Below, one piece after another: positions 23,677 through 31,876 of a DNA stretch of 40,276 nucleotides (the stretch's first letter is position 1; the number at the start of each line of letters is the position of its first letter). Source of the stretch: Eubacteriales bacterium (GTDB lineage: Bacteria > Bacillota > Clostridia > Peptostreptococcales > Anaerovoracaceae); the NCBI GenBank assembly GCA_028704515.1, contig JAQWFH010000017.1, positions 1,690 to 41,965 of the forward strand, written 5' to 3'. A model generated the notes under the pieces. It ran no database searches, was not told where the DNA came from, and saw nothing but the letters and a program-made list of their open reading frames with translations. The position numbers were made by a program, and so were the translations under genes.

Positions 23677-24743
23677 GCCTTCTTCTTACCTTCATCCTTA
23701 TTGCTAAATACCCAAGCCATAAGCTCCGCTACAACCTGATAGAGCTCTGGTGGTATGTAATCATTAATTTCGACGGAATCATAAAGAGTTCTCGCCAAGC
23801 TTTTGTTTTCAGTGATCAGCACCTGGTTCTTTTCTCCGGCCTCGACAATTTTCATAGCTACCTTGTCACGACCCTTTGCTATTACCATAGGTGCAAAATC
23901 TTTATCTATGTCATACTTTAAGGCTACCGCAAAATGTGTTGGGTTCCTGACTATTACATCTGCCCCCGGAACCTGCTGAATCATTCTGTTTAGACTCATT
24001 CTACGATGTTTTTCCTTTCTCTTTCCTTTGATGAAAGGATCCCCTTCTGTTTGTTTGTATTCATCTTTTATTTCTTGCTTAGTCATTCTGAGCTTCTTCT
24101 CGTAGTCGTACTTTTGGTAGGCGTAGTCTAAAGCGGCAACGAGCACAAATAGCAAGCATATTTTATATACCATAGCCATAGTCTTATCGAGCATATATGA
24201 AATACCGTCTTGCAAGGAGGAGTTCAATATATCAGGAGATACAAGCACTAATTCCTTCATGTTTGCATAGATAATCCATCCGATTACCAGGACCTTAAGC
24301 AATGATTTTATAAGCTGCACGATGGACCTGAGCGAAAACAACCTCTTGAAGCCTTGAATAATGCTAATCCTATGAAATTTGAATTTAAGCAGCTCTGTTG
24401 AAAATAAAAATTTCGTCTGAACTCCTGTCATCACTATTCCGACAATCACAATCGCAATAAATATAGGAATTGTAGCCATGAAAAACATTACAATAGCGTT
24501 TCTAAATATCATGCTGCAGGATGCAATGGTCAATGTATCCATTTCTACCATCAGCGCTACTTGTTGATGATACAAATAATTTATTCGAATTATTATAAAG
24601 GCACCAAGCTTGCTTAGGAGAAAAAAACCCACAAGAAGAACTACTATACTTATTACGTCCTTACTTTGAAAGGCATTTCCTTTTTTTCTCTCGTCTAACC
24701 GTTTTTTGGGGGTGGCTTTTTCGGTCTTGTTACTCTCAGCCAT
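23673..24743 (-). CDS. flhB: Flagellar type III export switch protein FlhB
   Basis: A 356-aa protein with four membrane segments (about 30-210) and a cytoplasmic C-terminal domain that autocleaves between Asn and Pro of NPTH (267-270) to change specificity from rod/hook to filament substrates. The N-terminal TEKATPKKR stretch and the PPELYQVVAELMAWV end are canonical. A diverged, uncleaved-motif copy of its C-terminal domain is encoded at 4577-4879. It overlaps flhA by four bases. Confidence 0.98.
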   Translation of the reverse strand: MAESNKTEKATPKKRLDERKKGNAFQSKDVISIVVLLVGFFLLSKLGAFIIIRINYLYHQQVALMVEMDTLTIASCSMIFRNAIVMFFMATIPIFIAIVIVGIVMTGVQTKFLFSTELLKFKFHRISIIQGFKRLFSLRSIVQLIKSLLKVLVIGWIIYANMKELVLVSPDILNSSLQDGISYMLDKTMAMVYKICLLFVLVAALDYAYQKYDYEKKLRMTKQEIKDEYKQTEGDPFIKGKRKEKHRRMSLNRMIQQVPGADVIVRNPTHFAVALKYDIDKDFAPMVIAKGRDKVAMKIVEAGEKNQVLITENKSLARTLYDSVEINDYIPPELYQVVAELMAWVFSNKDEGKKKA

Positions 24744-24776
24744 CTATATCCCCCCTTTTTATACAAACTATTTGAA

Positions 24777-25538
24777 TCAGACAAAAGTCATTAGCACTTC
24801 GGAAACATGTCCCATCATTAAGTTATTTATTTTTTCTAAAAACCTTACAATTACTGGGATAATAGTCATAATTACGATTAATCCGACTATTATCTTGAGT
24901 TGAAGGTTTATAACAAATACATTTATATTAGGAACTACTCTCATGAGTATACCTACGGCGACCTCAACTATAATCTCCGTTATAATTACGGGTAAGGCCA
25001 GCTGTACAGCGTATATCAATATGTATCCAAACAGCTCCGCAAAATAAATTCCTACTTTAGCATTTATAGCTTCGAAGCCGATGGGAACGACATTGTACGA
25101 TTTTATTGCTATTGCAAACAGGTTTAGATGACTGTTTGTTATGAAGAACAGCATCGTATACATTGCTACAATAAGGTTTCCACTTATAGAAACCTGTGTA
25201 TTGCTTGTAGGGTCATACATCAGAGCCATGCTGAGACCCATTTGCAGGTCAATGAGCTCTCCACCCATATAAAATATGGCAAAGAACATTTGCACAACAG
25301 CACCCATCGCAAAGCCTACAGCAAACTCTTTGAGCATGGACAATATAAGCTCCAATGAGGTATAATCTATAACCTCAATATATTGCAAATCATGGAGAGC
25401 GAAAAACGCAATCCACAATGACAATCCTACCTTTGCCGCAGCCGGAATGTTTCTTCTACCGAAAATCGGGCTAAAAAAAACAAGTGCCGCCATTCTGCAA
25501 CTTATGAGCAGAAAAATCATGTAACTATTAACATCCAC
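24777..25538 (-). CDS. fliR: Flagellar export gate protein FliR
   Basis: A 253-aa polytopic membrane protein with about six membrane segments, part of the FliP5-FliQ4-FliR1 pore. Recognised by the FSPIFGRRNIPAAAKVGLS start, the GGELIDLQMGLSMALMYDP motif and the ALPVIITEIIVEVAVGILMRVVPNINVFV part. Start GTG at 25538 is supported by GGCGG eight bases upstream. It lies between fliQ and flhB. Confidence 0.97.
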   Translation of the reverse strand: MDVNSYMIFLLISCRMAALVFFSPIFGRRNIPAAAKVGLSLWIAFFALHDLQYIEVIDYTSLELILSMLKEFAVGFAMGAVVQMFFAIFYMGGELIDLQMGLSMALMYDPTSNTQVSISGNLIVAMYTMLFFITNSHLNLFAIAIKSYNVVPIGFEAINAKVGIYFAELFGYILIYAVQLALPVIITEIIVEVAVGILMRVVPNINVFVINLQLKIIVGLIVIMTIIPVIVRFLEKINNLMMGHVSEVLMTFV

Positions 25539-25580
25539 AAATTTTACCGCCTTTTATGATGTCTTTTGTCTGCTCGCCCG

Positions 25581-25847
25581 TTATATTCCAGTCGCAATGA
25601 ACTCAAAAATCCTATTTAAAAGATCAACTAATTGTTGCAGCATCCAATTGCCGAATACAATCAATACAAGCCCGATTACAATGAGCTTTGGTACAAAAGT
25701 CATTGTCTGTTCATTTATAGATGTCGCCGCCTGAATAATTGAAATTATGAGTCCGACAACAATGCTGACAAATAAAATCGGTCCTGCCACTTTAAAGCCG
25801 GTAATAACGGCATCCCTGAAAATTTCCATTAACATTGTAGTATCCAA
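25581..25847 (-). CDS. fliQ: Flagellar export gate protein FliQ
   Basis: An 88-aa protein with two membrane hairpin segments (about 17-37 and 50-75), and the family motif IQAATSINEQTMTFVPKL between them. Four copies wrap the FliP/FliR pore. Start is TTG at 25847 with GAGGTG upstream; an internal ATG at residue 5 would give a shorter than usual N-terminus. Confidence 0.97.
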   Translation of the reverse strand: MDTTMLMEIFRDAVITGFKVAGPILFVSIVVGLIISIIQAATSINEQTMTFVPKLIVIGLVLIVFGNWMLQQLVDLLNRIFEFIATGI

Positions 25848-25862
25848 GGTCGCACCTCTTCC

Positions 25863-26516
25863 CTAATTGTACGTCATAATCAAGGTCTTAATTAAAAGCC
25901 CCCATCCGTCAACAACAACAAACAGCATTATTTTGAACGGCAAAGAGATCATGACGGGCGGTAGCATTATCATACCCATGGACATCAATGTACTTCCCAC
26001 AATAAGATCTATGATTAAGAACGGAATAAAAAGCAAAAATCCAATGAGGAACGCCCTTTTTAATTCACTCGTCAAAAATGAAGGAACTACTATATGTAGC
26101 GGAAGGTCAGTGCCCTCCACGTTGCGTATTGTCTCATCCGAAGATAGGTTTTTAAAAAGCTCTACTTCACTTGGCCCCGTTTGCTTTAGCATAAATTCCT
26201 TAATCGGTACTTGTGCAATATCTAAAAATTCCTGCGTCTGAATAAGCCCTTCATTGTACGGTTGAAATGCCGTCTCATTTACTTCTGAAAGAACAGGCTG
26301 CATTATGAAAAAAGTCACAAATAATGCCAATCCTATCAACACCTGATTTGGAGGTGTCTGCTGTAGACCTAAGGCATTTCTCAAAAATGAAAAAACGATA
26401 ATCAGTCTTGTAAAGCAAGTCATCATCAAAAGCATAAAAGGAGCAACACCGATGAGCGTCAATACCATTATGAATTTTACGGCATCTGAGCCCTCTCCGT
26501 TTATTATAAATTCCAT
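25863..26516 (-). CDS. fliP: Flagellar export gate protein FliP
   Basis: A 217-aa pore protein. The LIGVAPFMLLMMTCFTRLIIV..LRNALGLQQTPPNQVLIGLALFVTFFIM region is highly conserved; FLIIDLIVGSTLMSMGMIMLPPVMISLPFKIMLFV is the second membrane pair. About four membrane segments are seen; no cleaved signal is evident because the protein starts close to the first segment. It is three bases after fliO and 15 bases before fliQ. Confidence 0.98.
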   Translation of the reverse strand: MEFIINGEGSDAVKFIMVLTLIGVAPFMLLMMTCFTRLIIVFSFLRNALGLQQTPPNQVLIGLALFVTFFIMQPVLSEVNETAFQPYNEGLIQTQEFLDIAQVPIKEFMLKQTGPSEVELFKNLSSDETIRNVEGTDLPLHIVVPSFLTSELKRAFLIGFLLFIPFLIIDLIVGSTLMSMGMIMLPPVMISLPFKIMLFVVVDGWGLLIKTLIMTYN

Positions 26517-26519
26517 ATT

Positions 26520-26903
26520 CTAGTCAGCTCCTCTTTCGCTGTTGTCCTGACCGCCTTTACCTTTGCCGGTTACGTTTCGTATGCCTGAAATTACTTTTTT
26601 TACTGCACTAGAGAAGCTGCCTGCAAAGGGGCTTTCTATGGTCTCTGCAACTACCGGCTCCTGGAGCTCCATCATAAGCGCGACATTGTGGTCGCTCACA
26701 CCGGCAACATACTGTTTACCGGCAATCTCAACGATAACCAGTGAGCCGGTCTTGCTGACCGGAAGACGGTCTATGAGCTTCATGTGCTTCCCCGCAATAA
26801 CTGTATTAATACGTCCCGCATACCATTTACTTAAATAATATGTCAGCGCCAAAACACCAAAAATTCCGATTAGAGCCAGAAGAATCGATAACACATCTTT
26901 CAT
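26520..26903 (-). CDS. fliO: Flagellar export assembly protein FliO (FliZ of Bacillus)
   Basis: A 127-aa protein with one N-terminal membrane helix (about 5-27) and a small cytoplasmic beta domain (KHMKLIDRLPVSKTGSLVIVEIAGKQYVAGVSDHNV), as in FliO, which helps assemble the FliP ring. The C-terminal 40 residues are Lys/Gly-rich and weakly conserved. It sits between cheY and fliP, the position of FliZ in B. subtilis. Confidence 0.9.
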   Translation of the reverse strand: MKDVLSILLALIGIFGVLALTYYLSKWYAGRINTVIAGKHMKLIDRLPVSKTGSLVIVEIAGKQYVAGVSDHNVALMMELQEPVVAETIESPFAGSFSSAVKKVISGIRNVTGKGKGGQDNSERGAD

Positions 26904-26925
26904 ATTTCACAGTCTCCCTTTGCTT

Positions 26926-27285
26926 TTATCCGATTATACTTTTTACTGTCTGTATCAGTCTTTCGGGCTTAAACGGTTTTACTATAAAATCCAAAGCCCC
27001 AAGCTTAATTGCTTCAACAACCATTCCCTCTTGTCCCATTGCGGAACACATGACTACCTTCGCCGCAGGATTTACTTTTTTTATCGCCTGCAGCGCTTGG
27101 ATTCCATCCATATTAGGCATCGTGATATCGAGAAGCACTAGGTCCGGTTTTTTATCGGTATATACAGCAACCGCCGTCTCTCCGTCACCTGCTTCAAAGA
27201 ATTCCGTATACCCTGACTTTTTTAAGTTGTCCTTTATCATCATTCTCATGAATGCCGCGTCATCAACTATTAGAATTGTTTGCAT
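26926..27285 (-). CDS. cheY: Chemotaxis response regulator CheY
   Basis: A 119-aa stand-alone receiver domain: D8-D9 acidic pocket, phospho-acceptor D53, switch S81, and K103 in VKPF. CheA phosphorylates it and CheY-P binds FliM (its LSQSQIDLLL segment) and FliY. It lies between fliY and fliO, the usual Firmicutes position. ATG at 27285 has GGAGG upstream. Confidence 0.97.
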   Translation of the reverse strand: MQTILIVDDAAFMRMMIKDNLKKSGYTEFFEAGDGETAVAVYTDKKPDLVLLDITMPNMDGIQALQAIKKVNPAAKVVMCSAMGQEGMVVEAIKLGALDFIVKPFKPERLIQTVKSIIG

Positions 27286-27306
27286 CTTAATTTTCCTCCA
27301 TAATGT

Positions 27307-28521
27307 TTATTTAATCTCTGGTAGGCCATTCTTGCCTTTGACGATTTCGGTAATTCTTACGCTGTAGTTATCTCCTACGACTACTACGTCTCCTCTGGCA
27401 ATCAATCTGCCGTTAGCGACTACGTCTACACGATCCCCCGCTTGTCTGTCCAGCTCTACAATATTGCCCAAAGTAAGTTCGGCAATATCTTTAATTTTTT
27501 TCTTTGTCTTGCCAAGCTCTACAGTTATTTGTATAGGGACTGACATAATAAGATCGAGGTTGTTCCCGTGTATACTCTTGTCATTCTCCGAATTATACTC
27601 AGAGGTCCCGCTGAGAGGTTTATATGTATACGGTGCAACTTCTACAGGAGCTTGATACACTGCTGCCTGAGGTTGGGAAAATGCGTCGCCTACAGCCTGC
27701 TGCATAGGAGCCGCATAAGGCTGCTGCATCGGAGCAACATAAGGCTGCTGCATTGGCTGTGGCTGTGGTTGCGGCATGTCTGGAGGTGGTTGCATCATTT
27801 GTGAATTATCATATTGCGGTACATTAGGGGTCTCCGGCATCGGAGGCATTTCAGGCATTGTTGCCTCTTGCTGAGGAACCGGCTGTTCATAGGCGAAATC
27901 ATCTTCCCCGGTATCGCTCGCTCCAAGTGACATTTTTACAATTCCTCTTGCAAGCGCAGGTTCCATCGCACTTATGAATTCACTTTCAACCAAACCTTCT
28001 ATGCTTAAATTAAATTTAATATTGATTAATCTTCCATTCTCGCCCTTAAAAAGGTTTTTTACAGCCTCTTTATTAGCAGTATCCATGATTTCCGGAGGTG
28101 AAATATTTATCGGTTTATCTAAGAATGAAGCCAAAGCACTTGCCGCCGAGCCCATCATTTGATTCATGATTTCACACACAGCACTTCTGCTGATTTCGTC
28201 AAATTCCAAAGTGTCTTCAGGCTCCATGGACAGCAGATGCCGCAGAATTTCACTCAAGTCTGTTTCTCGAAGCAAAAGGATATTTGAGCCTTCAATTCCC
28301 TCTATATAGTTTATCAAAACGCCTATAACAGGCTCCAGATAGGAGAATTCAAACTCATCTATCATAATCGTTTCAATTCTCGGTGTCGTGATATTTACTT
28401 TCTTATCAAGTATGGTCGACATGGCGGTTGCCGCCGAGCCCATACTTATATTCATTACTTCGCCGAGGACATCCTTTTCAATATCTGTTAGGAAATCGGC
28501 ATTATTTTCAATGTTTGTCAT
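27307..28521 (-). CDS. fliY: Flagellar motor switch phosphatase FliY
   Basis: A 404-aa switch protein combining a CheC-like phosphatase region (about 10-195) and a C-terminal FliN/SpoA domain (about 320-400, VPIQITVELGKTKKKIKDIAELTLGNIVELD). Both phosphatase sites are intact (E21/N24 and E117/N120). A Pro/Gln-rich linker (about 200-310) carries a 24-bp tandem repeat. The ATG overlaps the fliM stop by four bases. It removes phosphate from CheY-P at the switch. Confidence 0.97.
   Translation of the reverse strand: MTNIENNADFLTDIEKDVLGEVMNISMGSAATAMSTILDKKVNITTPRIETIMIDEFEFSYLEPVIGVLINYIEGIEGSNILLLRETDLSEILRHLLSMEPEDTLEFDEISRSAVCEIMNQMMGSAASALASFLDKPINISPPEIMDTANKEAVKNLFKGENGRLINIKFNLSIEGLVESEFISAMEPALARGIVKMSLGASDTGEDDFAYEQPVPQQEATMPEMPPMPETPNVPQYDNSQMMQPPPDMPQPQPQPMQQPYVAPMQQPYAAPMQQAVGDAFSQPQAAVYQAPVEVAPYTYKPLSGTSEYNSENDKSIHGNNLDLIMSVPIQITVELGKTKKKIKDIAELTLGNIVELDRQAGDRVDVVANGRLIARGDVVVVGDNYSVRITEIVKGKNGLPEIK
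27697..27768. repeat. 24-bp tandem repeat in the fliY linker
   Basis: CTGCTGCAT recurs at 27697, 27721 and 27745, a period of 24 bases, encoding the repeated octapeptide PMQQPY(V/A)A. The copies are not identical. It falls in the disordered linker, so changes in copy number would be in frame and tolerated. Confidence 0.7.
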
Positions 28522-29531
28522 TTAATAGGGTCACTTCCTCTCATTAATGATTCTTTTATTTCAATGGCCCTTTTTTTACTGAAGTTTCCTAATTCTCCTT
28601 TGAACCATGTCTTGTCCGCAATCACAATATCGACCAATGAATCTACAGGCTTGTCAAGCTTTATAATATCACCAACTTCCAAATCAACCAATTCTTGAGA
28701 TAAAACATCAATTGTACCTAGGACACCTTTCACTTCAAGCTCTGTTTTTTTAATTTGATTTAGAATGTCCTTCTTTCTTTGGGCTTCCGTGATTTGATCT
28801 CCCCGCTTTATTTTCTTTGATTGCTCTTCTTTCTTTTTAAATAAATCGTCCAATGTTGTCACGGGTATACAAATATTGATTTTACCTTGGGATTCATTAA
28901 CCGTTATATTCATTACAATAATTACAACGTTTTCGTCGGGTCCTATTCCTTGGAGTATTCTTGAGTTTGTCTCAATCTTCATAAGTGTTGGAGTCATTTC
29001 AAGATAATCCGCCCACACATTTTTCATGTATGCTGCTATTTTTCTTAGCATATTCTCCAAGATACCAAGCTCAATTTCCGTATATTCCCTGTCTTCCGCA
29101 AGTGGAACACCGGAGCCGCCAAGCAATCTGTCTATTGCGCAAAACCCGATATCCTTTGACATGTCCAAAATTACTAAGTCTTCATCCCCCCGGCCTTCGT
29201 CTGTATGTAAATCTATCATTCCCACAAGTACAGAATCGGGAAGCGCATTATTAAATTCATAGTATTGCTGCTCTTCAACCTCTACAATTTCAACCAATGT
29301 GTATGTTTGCAGCACCGCCGTAATATGAGAGGATAAAAGTCTTGCATAGTTTTCATATATACTGTAAAGAAGCTTGAGCTGTTCTCTTGTGAAAATTTTA
29401 GGGCTCCTGAAGTCGTACTCCTTGATTTTCTTTCCGGATTCAGTCTGCTCTTGCTCCTCGGTTTCTTCGGCACCGCTTATAAGATTGCTCAGCAATAAAT
29501 CAATTTGACTTTGAGATAGAATTTCTGCCAT
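28518..29531 (-). CDS. fliM: Flagellar motor switch protein FliM
   Basis: A 337-aa switch component. The N-terminal CheY-P binding segment LSQSQIDLLL (4-13) is present, followed by an acidic linker, the CheC-like middle domain (about 45-235, with RDLGGSG-like LLGGSGVP) and a SpoA domain (about 255-330). The ATG at 29531 has GGGGGAGAG upstream, and overlaps fliY by four bases. The motA, motB and fliL genes usually between flbD and fliM are missing here. Confidence 0.98.
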   Translation of the reverse strand: MAEILSQSQIDLLLSNLISGAEETEEQEQTESGKKIKEYDFRSPKIFTREQLKLLYSIYENYARLLSSHITAVLQTYTLVEIVEVEEQQYYEFNNALPDSVLVGMIDLHTDEGRGDEDLVILDMSKDIGFCAIDRLLGGSGVPLAEDREYTEIELGILENMLRKIAAYMKNVWADYLEMTPTLMKIETNSRILQGIGPDENVVIIVMNITVNESQGKINICIPVTTLDDLFKKKEEQSKKIKRGDQITEAQRKKDILNQIKKTELEVKGVLGTIDVLSQELVDLEVGDIIKLDKPVDSLVDIVIADKTWFKGELGNFSKKRAIEIKESLMRGSDPIK

Positions 29532-29608
29532 TATGCTCTCCCCCGGTCTTTTGAAGTATTTATTTTTACACTTTTACAATAAGTGCTTGTTTGCATTTTG
29601 TTCTCCAT
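29531..29608 (-). CDS. Possible 25-codon leader ORF upstream of fliM
   Basis: An ATG at 29608 opens a 25-codon frame whose TAA stop shares one base with the fliM ATG (TAATG). The predicted peptide is basic and polar (MENKMQTSTYCKS..). Its ribosome-binding site is weak (AGG directly upstream). It occupies the flbD-fliM gap where fliL and mot genes normally lie. It may be a leader that couples translation, or chance. Confidence 0.2.
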   Translation of the reverse strand: MENKMQTSTYCKSVKINTSKDRGRA

Positions 29609-29624
29609 CCTAATCTGTAAAATT

Positions 29625-29819
29625 TTATCCCCTGTAAATACTTCTTTTGAAGGCAACTACCTTAGATATCACCTCTGAAGTGCTCTCTTCGACTATATAA
29701 CTCTTGCCGTTAATGAGGCGTATCCTCGTGTCGGGAGTTTCCTCTATAATTTCAATCAGCTCACAGTTTAAGACAAATTTTTCATCTCCGGACTTTTTTA
29801 GCTTTGTCAATGTTATCAT
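29625..29819 (-). CDS. flbD: FlbD/SwrD-family small flagellar protein
   Basis: A 64-aa protein with the family opening MITLTKL and centre LIEIIEETPDTRIRLINGKSYIVEES. SwrD of B. subtilis increases motor torque by supporting MotA/MotB level or function; here those stator genes are not adjacent. It is located after flgE and before fliM, with GGAGGCATAAC upstream. It is preceded by a strong hairpin at 29848-29880. Confidence 0.93.
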   Translation of the reverse strand: MITLTKLKKSGDEKFVLNCELIEIIEETPDTRIRLINGKSYIVEESTSEVISKVVAFKRSIYRG

Positions 29820-29847
29820 GTTATGCCTCCTGTTTTATCTAGCATAC

Positions 29848-29880
29848 GCACCCTGCCCCGACAGAGCGAGGCAAGGGTGC
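29848..29880 (-). promoter_or_regulatory. GC-rich hairpin after flgE
   Basis: GCACCCT (29848-29854) pairs with 29874-29880; a one-base bulge and a second GC-rich segment (29855-29860 with 29867-29872, one mismatch) extend it, around a loop ACAGAG. On the minus strand no T-tract follows (next bases are GTATGCTAG), so it is not a classic terminator. A partial terminator or a processed 3-prime end protecting the abundant hook transcript is more plausible. Confidence 0.6.
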
Positions 29881-29895
29881 ATCCACTAGTCTTTA

Positions 29896-31368
29896 TTATC
29901 TCTTCATACTTATAAGTTCGGATAGCATTTCATCCGACACTGTAATCATTCTTGTGTTTGCTTGGAAGCCTCTCTGAGCAGTAATCATCTCAGTGAATTC
30001 CTTCGATAAGTCTACGTTGGACATTTCAAGAGCTGAAGATCTGAGGTTCCCCGTCCCTTCCGCACCCGGCTTTACCGCTCTTGCTTCGCCCGAGTTTGTG
30101 GACTGAAGGAAATATCCGTCACCGCCCTGAAGCAAACCTTCCGCATTGGCGAAGTTGGCCACGGCAATGTTGCCCAGATTGACGGGCACGCCCGCGCCTT
30201 CACCGACCTGACCGATTGTAAAATCCGTCAGGTTGCTAAGCACACCGAATTTGGCCGGATCCACGGTGATTGTCAAATCATCAAGCAGTTTGATGGTTTC
30301 CTCTCCCGCATTCCATTCTCGATTGGATTTTATTTCGTTACCGCCCCTGTCATAGGTGACGGCCGTGATATCAACCTTTGCGGCTGTAATGGCACCGAGC
30401 TCTCGCCCCTCACCGTCGGACTGAACCGCGCCGACAGGCGTAGTAAATTTTAATGCAACCAAATTTGGAGGAGTTGCTGTGTCGTCTACATTGAATGTGT
30501 ATTCTTCCTTAGCAGCGTCTTTTGTACCAGCAATTATTTTTTCCAGACCGTCTTTATCTTTGAATTTCAACTTATACACGGTATCCGTGGTATCATAATA
30601 AACCCTAATGTTGCCATCAATGTTTGCATCCGCATCCACTGTCCCTGTATAAAGAGGATTGCCGTCTTTGTCCGCTAAGGACACGAAAGCGACCTCATCA
30701 CTTCTTTCCGTTGTAATTCTGACAGGTGCTCTGTACTGCGAATCTGGTACCACGTTTGAGCTCTTTATCCAGCCTGTGCCGGGTCCCGGCGTAAACATCG
30801 GATCTCCCGCCTTGATGCCTGTGATTTCACCGCCTGCACCGATGGCGATGCCGGTATATGTAACATTTGCTTCGAGGGCAATGGGCGTCAAACTCTGCAC
30901 GACAACAGCGCCGTCTTCTCCCAGCTGCGGCAGATCGGTCTCTTGGTTTTTCGGCAAGCCCAAAACGAGATTTCCGTTAAAGTCCGTCAGGTTGCCGGCA
31001 GGGTCAAACTTTAAGTTCCCTACTCTTGTATATTTTACTGTGCCGTCTCCACCTTTCACAGGTAAATATCCGTCACCGTTGATATATACGTCAAGCGCTC
31101 TTCCCGTATCCGCGCTTCCTGATCTTGTATGTATTACATCTATGGACCCTACTTTTGCTCCGTATCCGAGCTGGTTGGCATTGATGCCACCCTTTTCTTT
31201 TGTCGGAGCTGATGCTCCGTTTAATGTTTGATAGAAAACATCCGTAAACGCTACTCTGCTCGATTTAAATCCATAAGTATTTACGTTTGCAATATTGTTA
31301 CCGATAACGTTCATTTTTGTCTGATGTGCCGACAGTCCCGAAACTGCCGAATACATTGATCCTAACAT
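29896..31368 (-). CDS. flgE: Flagellar hook protein FlgE
   Basis: A 490-aa axial protein forming the hook. The N-terminal helix reads SAVSGLSAHQTKMNVIGNNIANVNTYGFK, the GDGYL mark follows near 115, and the C-terminal helix ends SNVDLSKEFTEMITAQRGFQANTRMITVSDEMLSELISM. The central 130-410 is the variable surface domain. It is longer than B. subtilis FlgE (264 aa), closer to longer hooks. Parts of the central region are about 60 percent GC against a locus average near 38, suggesting mosaic ancestry. ATG at 31368 has GAAAGGAAG upstream. Confidence 0.97.
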   Translation of the reverse strand: MLGSMYSAVSGLSAHQTKMNVIGNNIANVNTYGFKSSRVAFTDVFYQTLNGASAPTKEKGGINANQLGYGAKVGSIDVIHTRSGSADTGRALDVYINGDGYLPVKGGDGTVKYTRVGNLKFDPAGNLTDFNGNLVLGLPKNQETDLPQLGEDGAVVVQSLTPIALEANVTYTGIAIGAGGEITGIKAGDPMFTPGPGTGWIKSSNVVPDSQYRAPVRITTERSDEVAFVSLADKDGNPLYTGTVDADANIDGNIRVYYDTTDTVYKLKFKDKDGLEKIIAGTKDAAKEEYTFNVDDTATPPNLVALKFTTPVGAVQSDGEGRELGAITAAKVDITAVTYDRGGNEIKSNREWNAGEETIKLLDDLTITVDPAKFGVLSNLTDFTIGQVGEGAGVPVNLGNIAVANFANAEGLLQGGDGYFLQSTNSGEARAVKPGAEGTGNLRSSALEMSNVDLSKEFTEMITAQRGFQANTRMITVSDEMLSELISMKR

Positions 31369-31441
31369 ATTTCTTCCTTTCTGCGCCTCTTTGGTATTCC
31401 TCTGTCATTCAGAATGCCAATAGCTTCCCGTTAGGGTCCGG

Positions 31442-31852
31442 CTATAAAAACATGGCGCCGTCAATGTTGGTAAAAATGTTGTTCTTCATGTCATTTTTAT
31501 CAACTACTGTAATAACTGTTCTGTTTGGTGTGTTTACAATAAATGCGGAATCGTTCATTATAAACAATGCTTCTTTTATTCCTTTTTCTCCTGCTTTACT
31601 GCAGGCTTCACCGAGCTTGTTTAAGTCTTCCCCGGTAACTTGGATGTTTCTCTCTTCTGTTCTCATCGCTGCATGCTTTGAGAATGATAATTCCTTTTTG
31701 ATTCTTTGATTCAGAATCTCTCCGAAGGATTGTTCTTGCGACCCTGTGCGTTTGATTTCACCTGATTTTGATTGGTGTGATTTTATTTTTTGGGCTTGGC
31801 TAACGATGGATGCTGTGAGATTGTATCTTTTGTCGATTATCTTATCAGTCAC
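31442..31852 (-). CDS. Flagellar operon protein of the TIGR02530 type
   Basis: A 136-aa protein between flgD and flgE, the standard place of the TIGR02530 family in clostridia. The core FSKHAAMRTEERNIQVTGEDLNKLGEACSKAGEKGIKEALFIMNDSAFIVNTPNRTVITVV is recognisable; function unknown, perhaps a hook-assembly aid. The start is placed at GTG 31852 because GGCGGTGA lies five bases upstream and overlaps the alternative GTG at 31861. It is 24 bases after flgD. Confidence 0.85.
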   Translation of the reverse strand: MTDKIIDKRYNLTASIVSQAQKIKSHQSKSGEIKRTGSQEQSFGEILNQRIKKELSFSKHAAMRTEERNIQVTGEDLNKLGEACSKAGEKGIKEALFIMNDSAFIVNTPNRTVITVVDKNDMKNNIFTNIDGAMFL

Positions 31853-31876
31853 TTTAATCACCGCCTTTATGCACTG

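Noticed and set aside
23174-23707. Open frame on the plus strand opposite flhA (177 codons)
   Set aside because: Antisense to membrane segments; Ile/Thr-rich low-complexity translation is typical of a shadow frame.
30659-31231. Long open frame on the plus strand opposite flgE (190 codons)
   Set aside because: It is antisense to the conserved hook gene, has no ribosome-binding site or family resemblance, and is explained by the high GC of that part of flgE.
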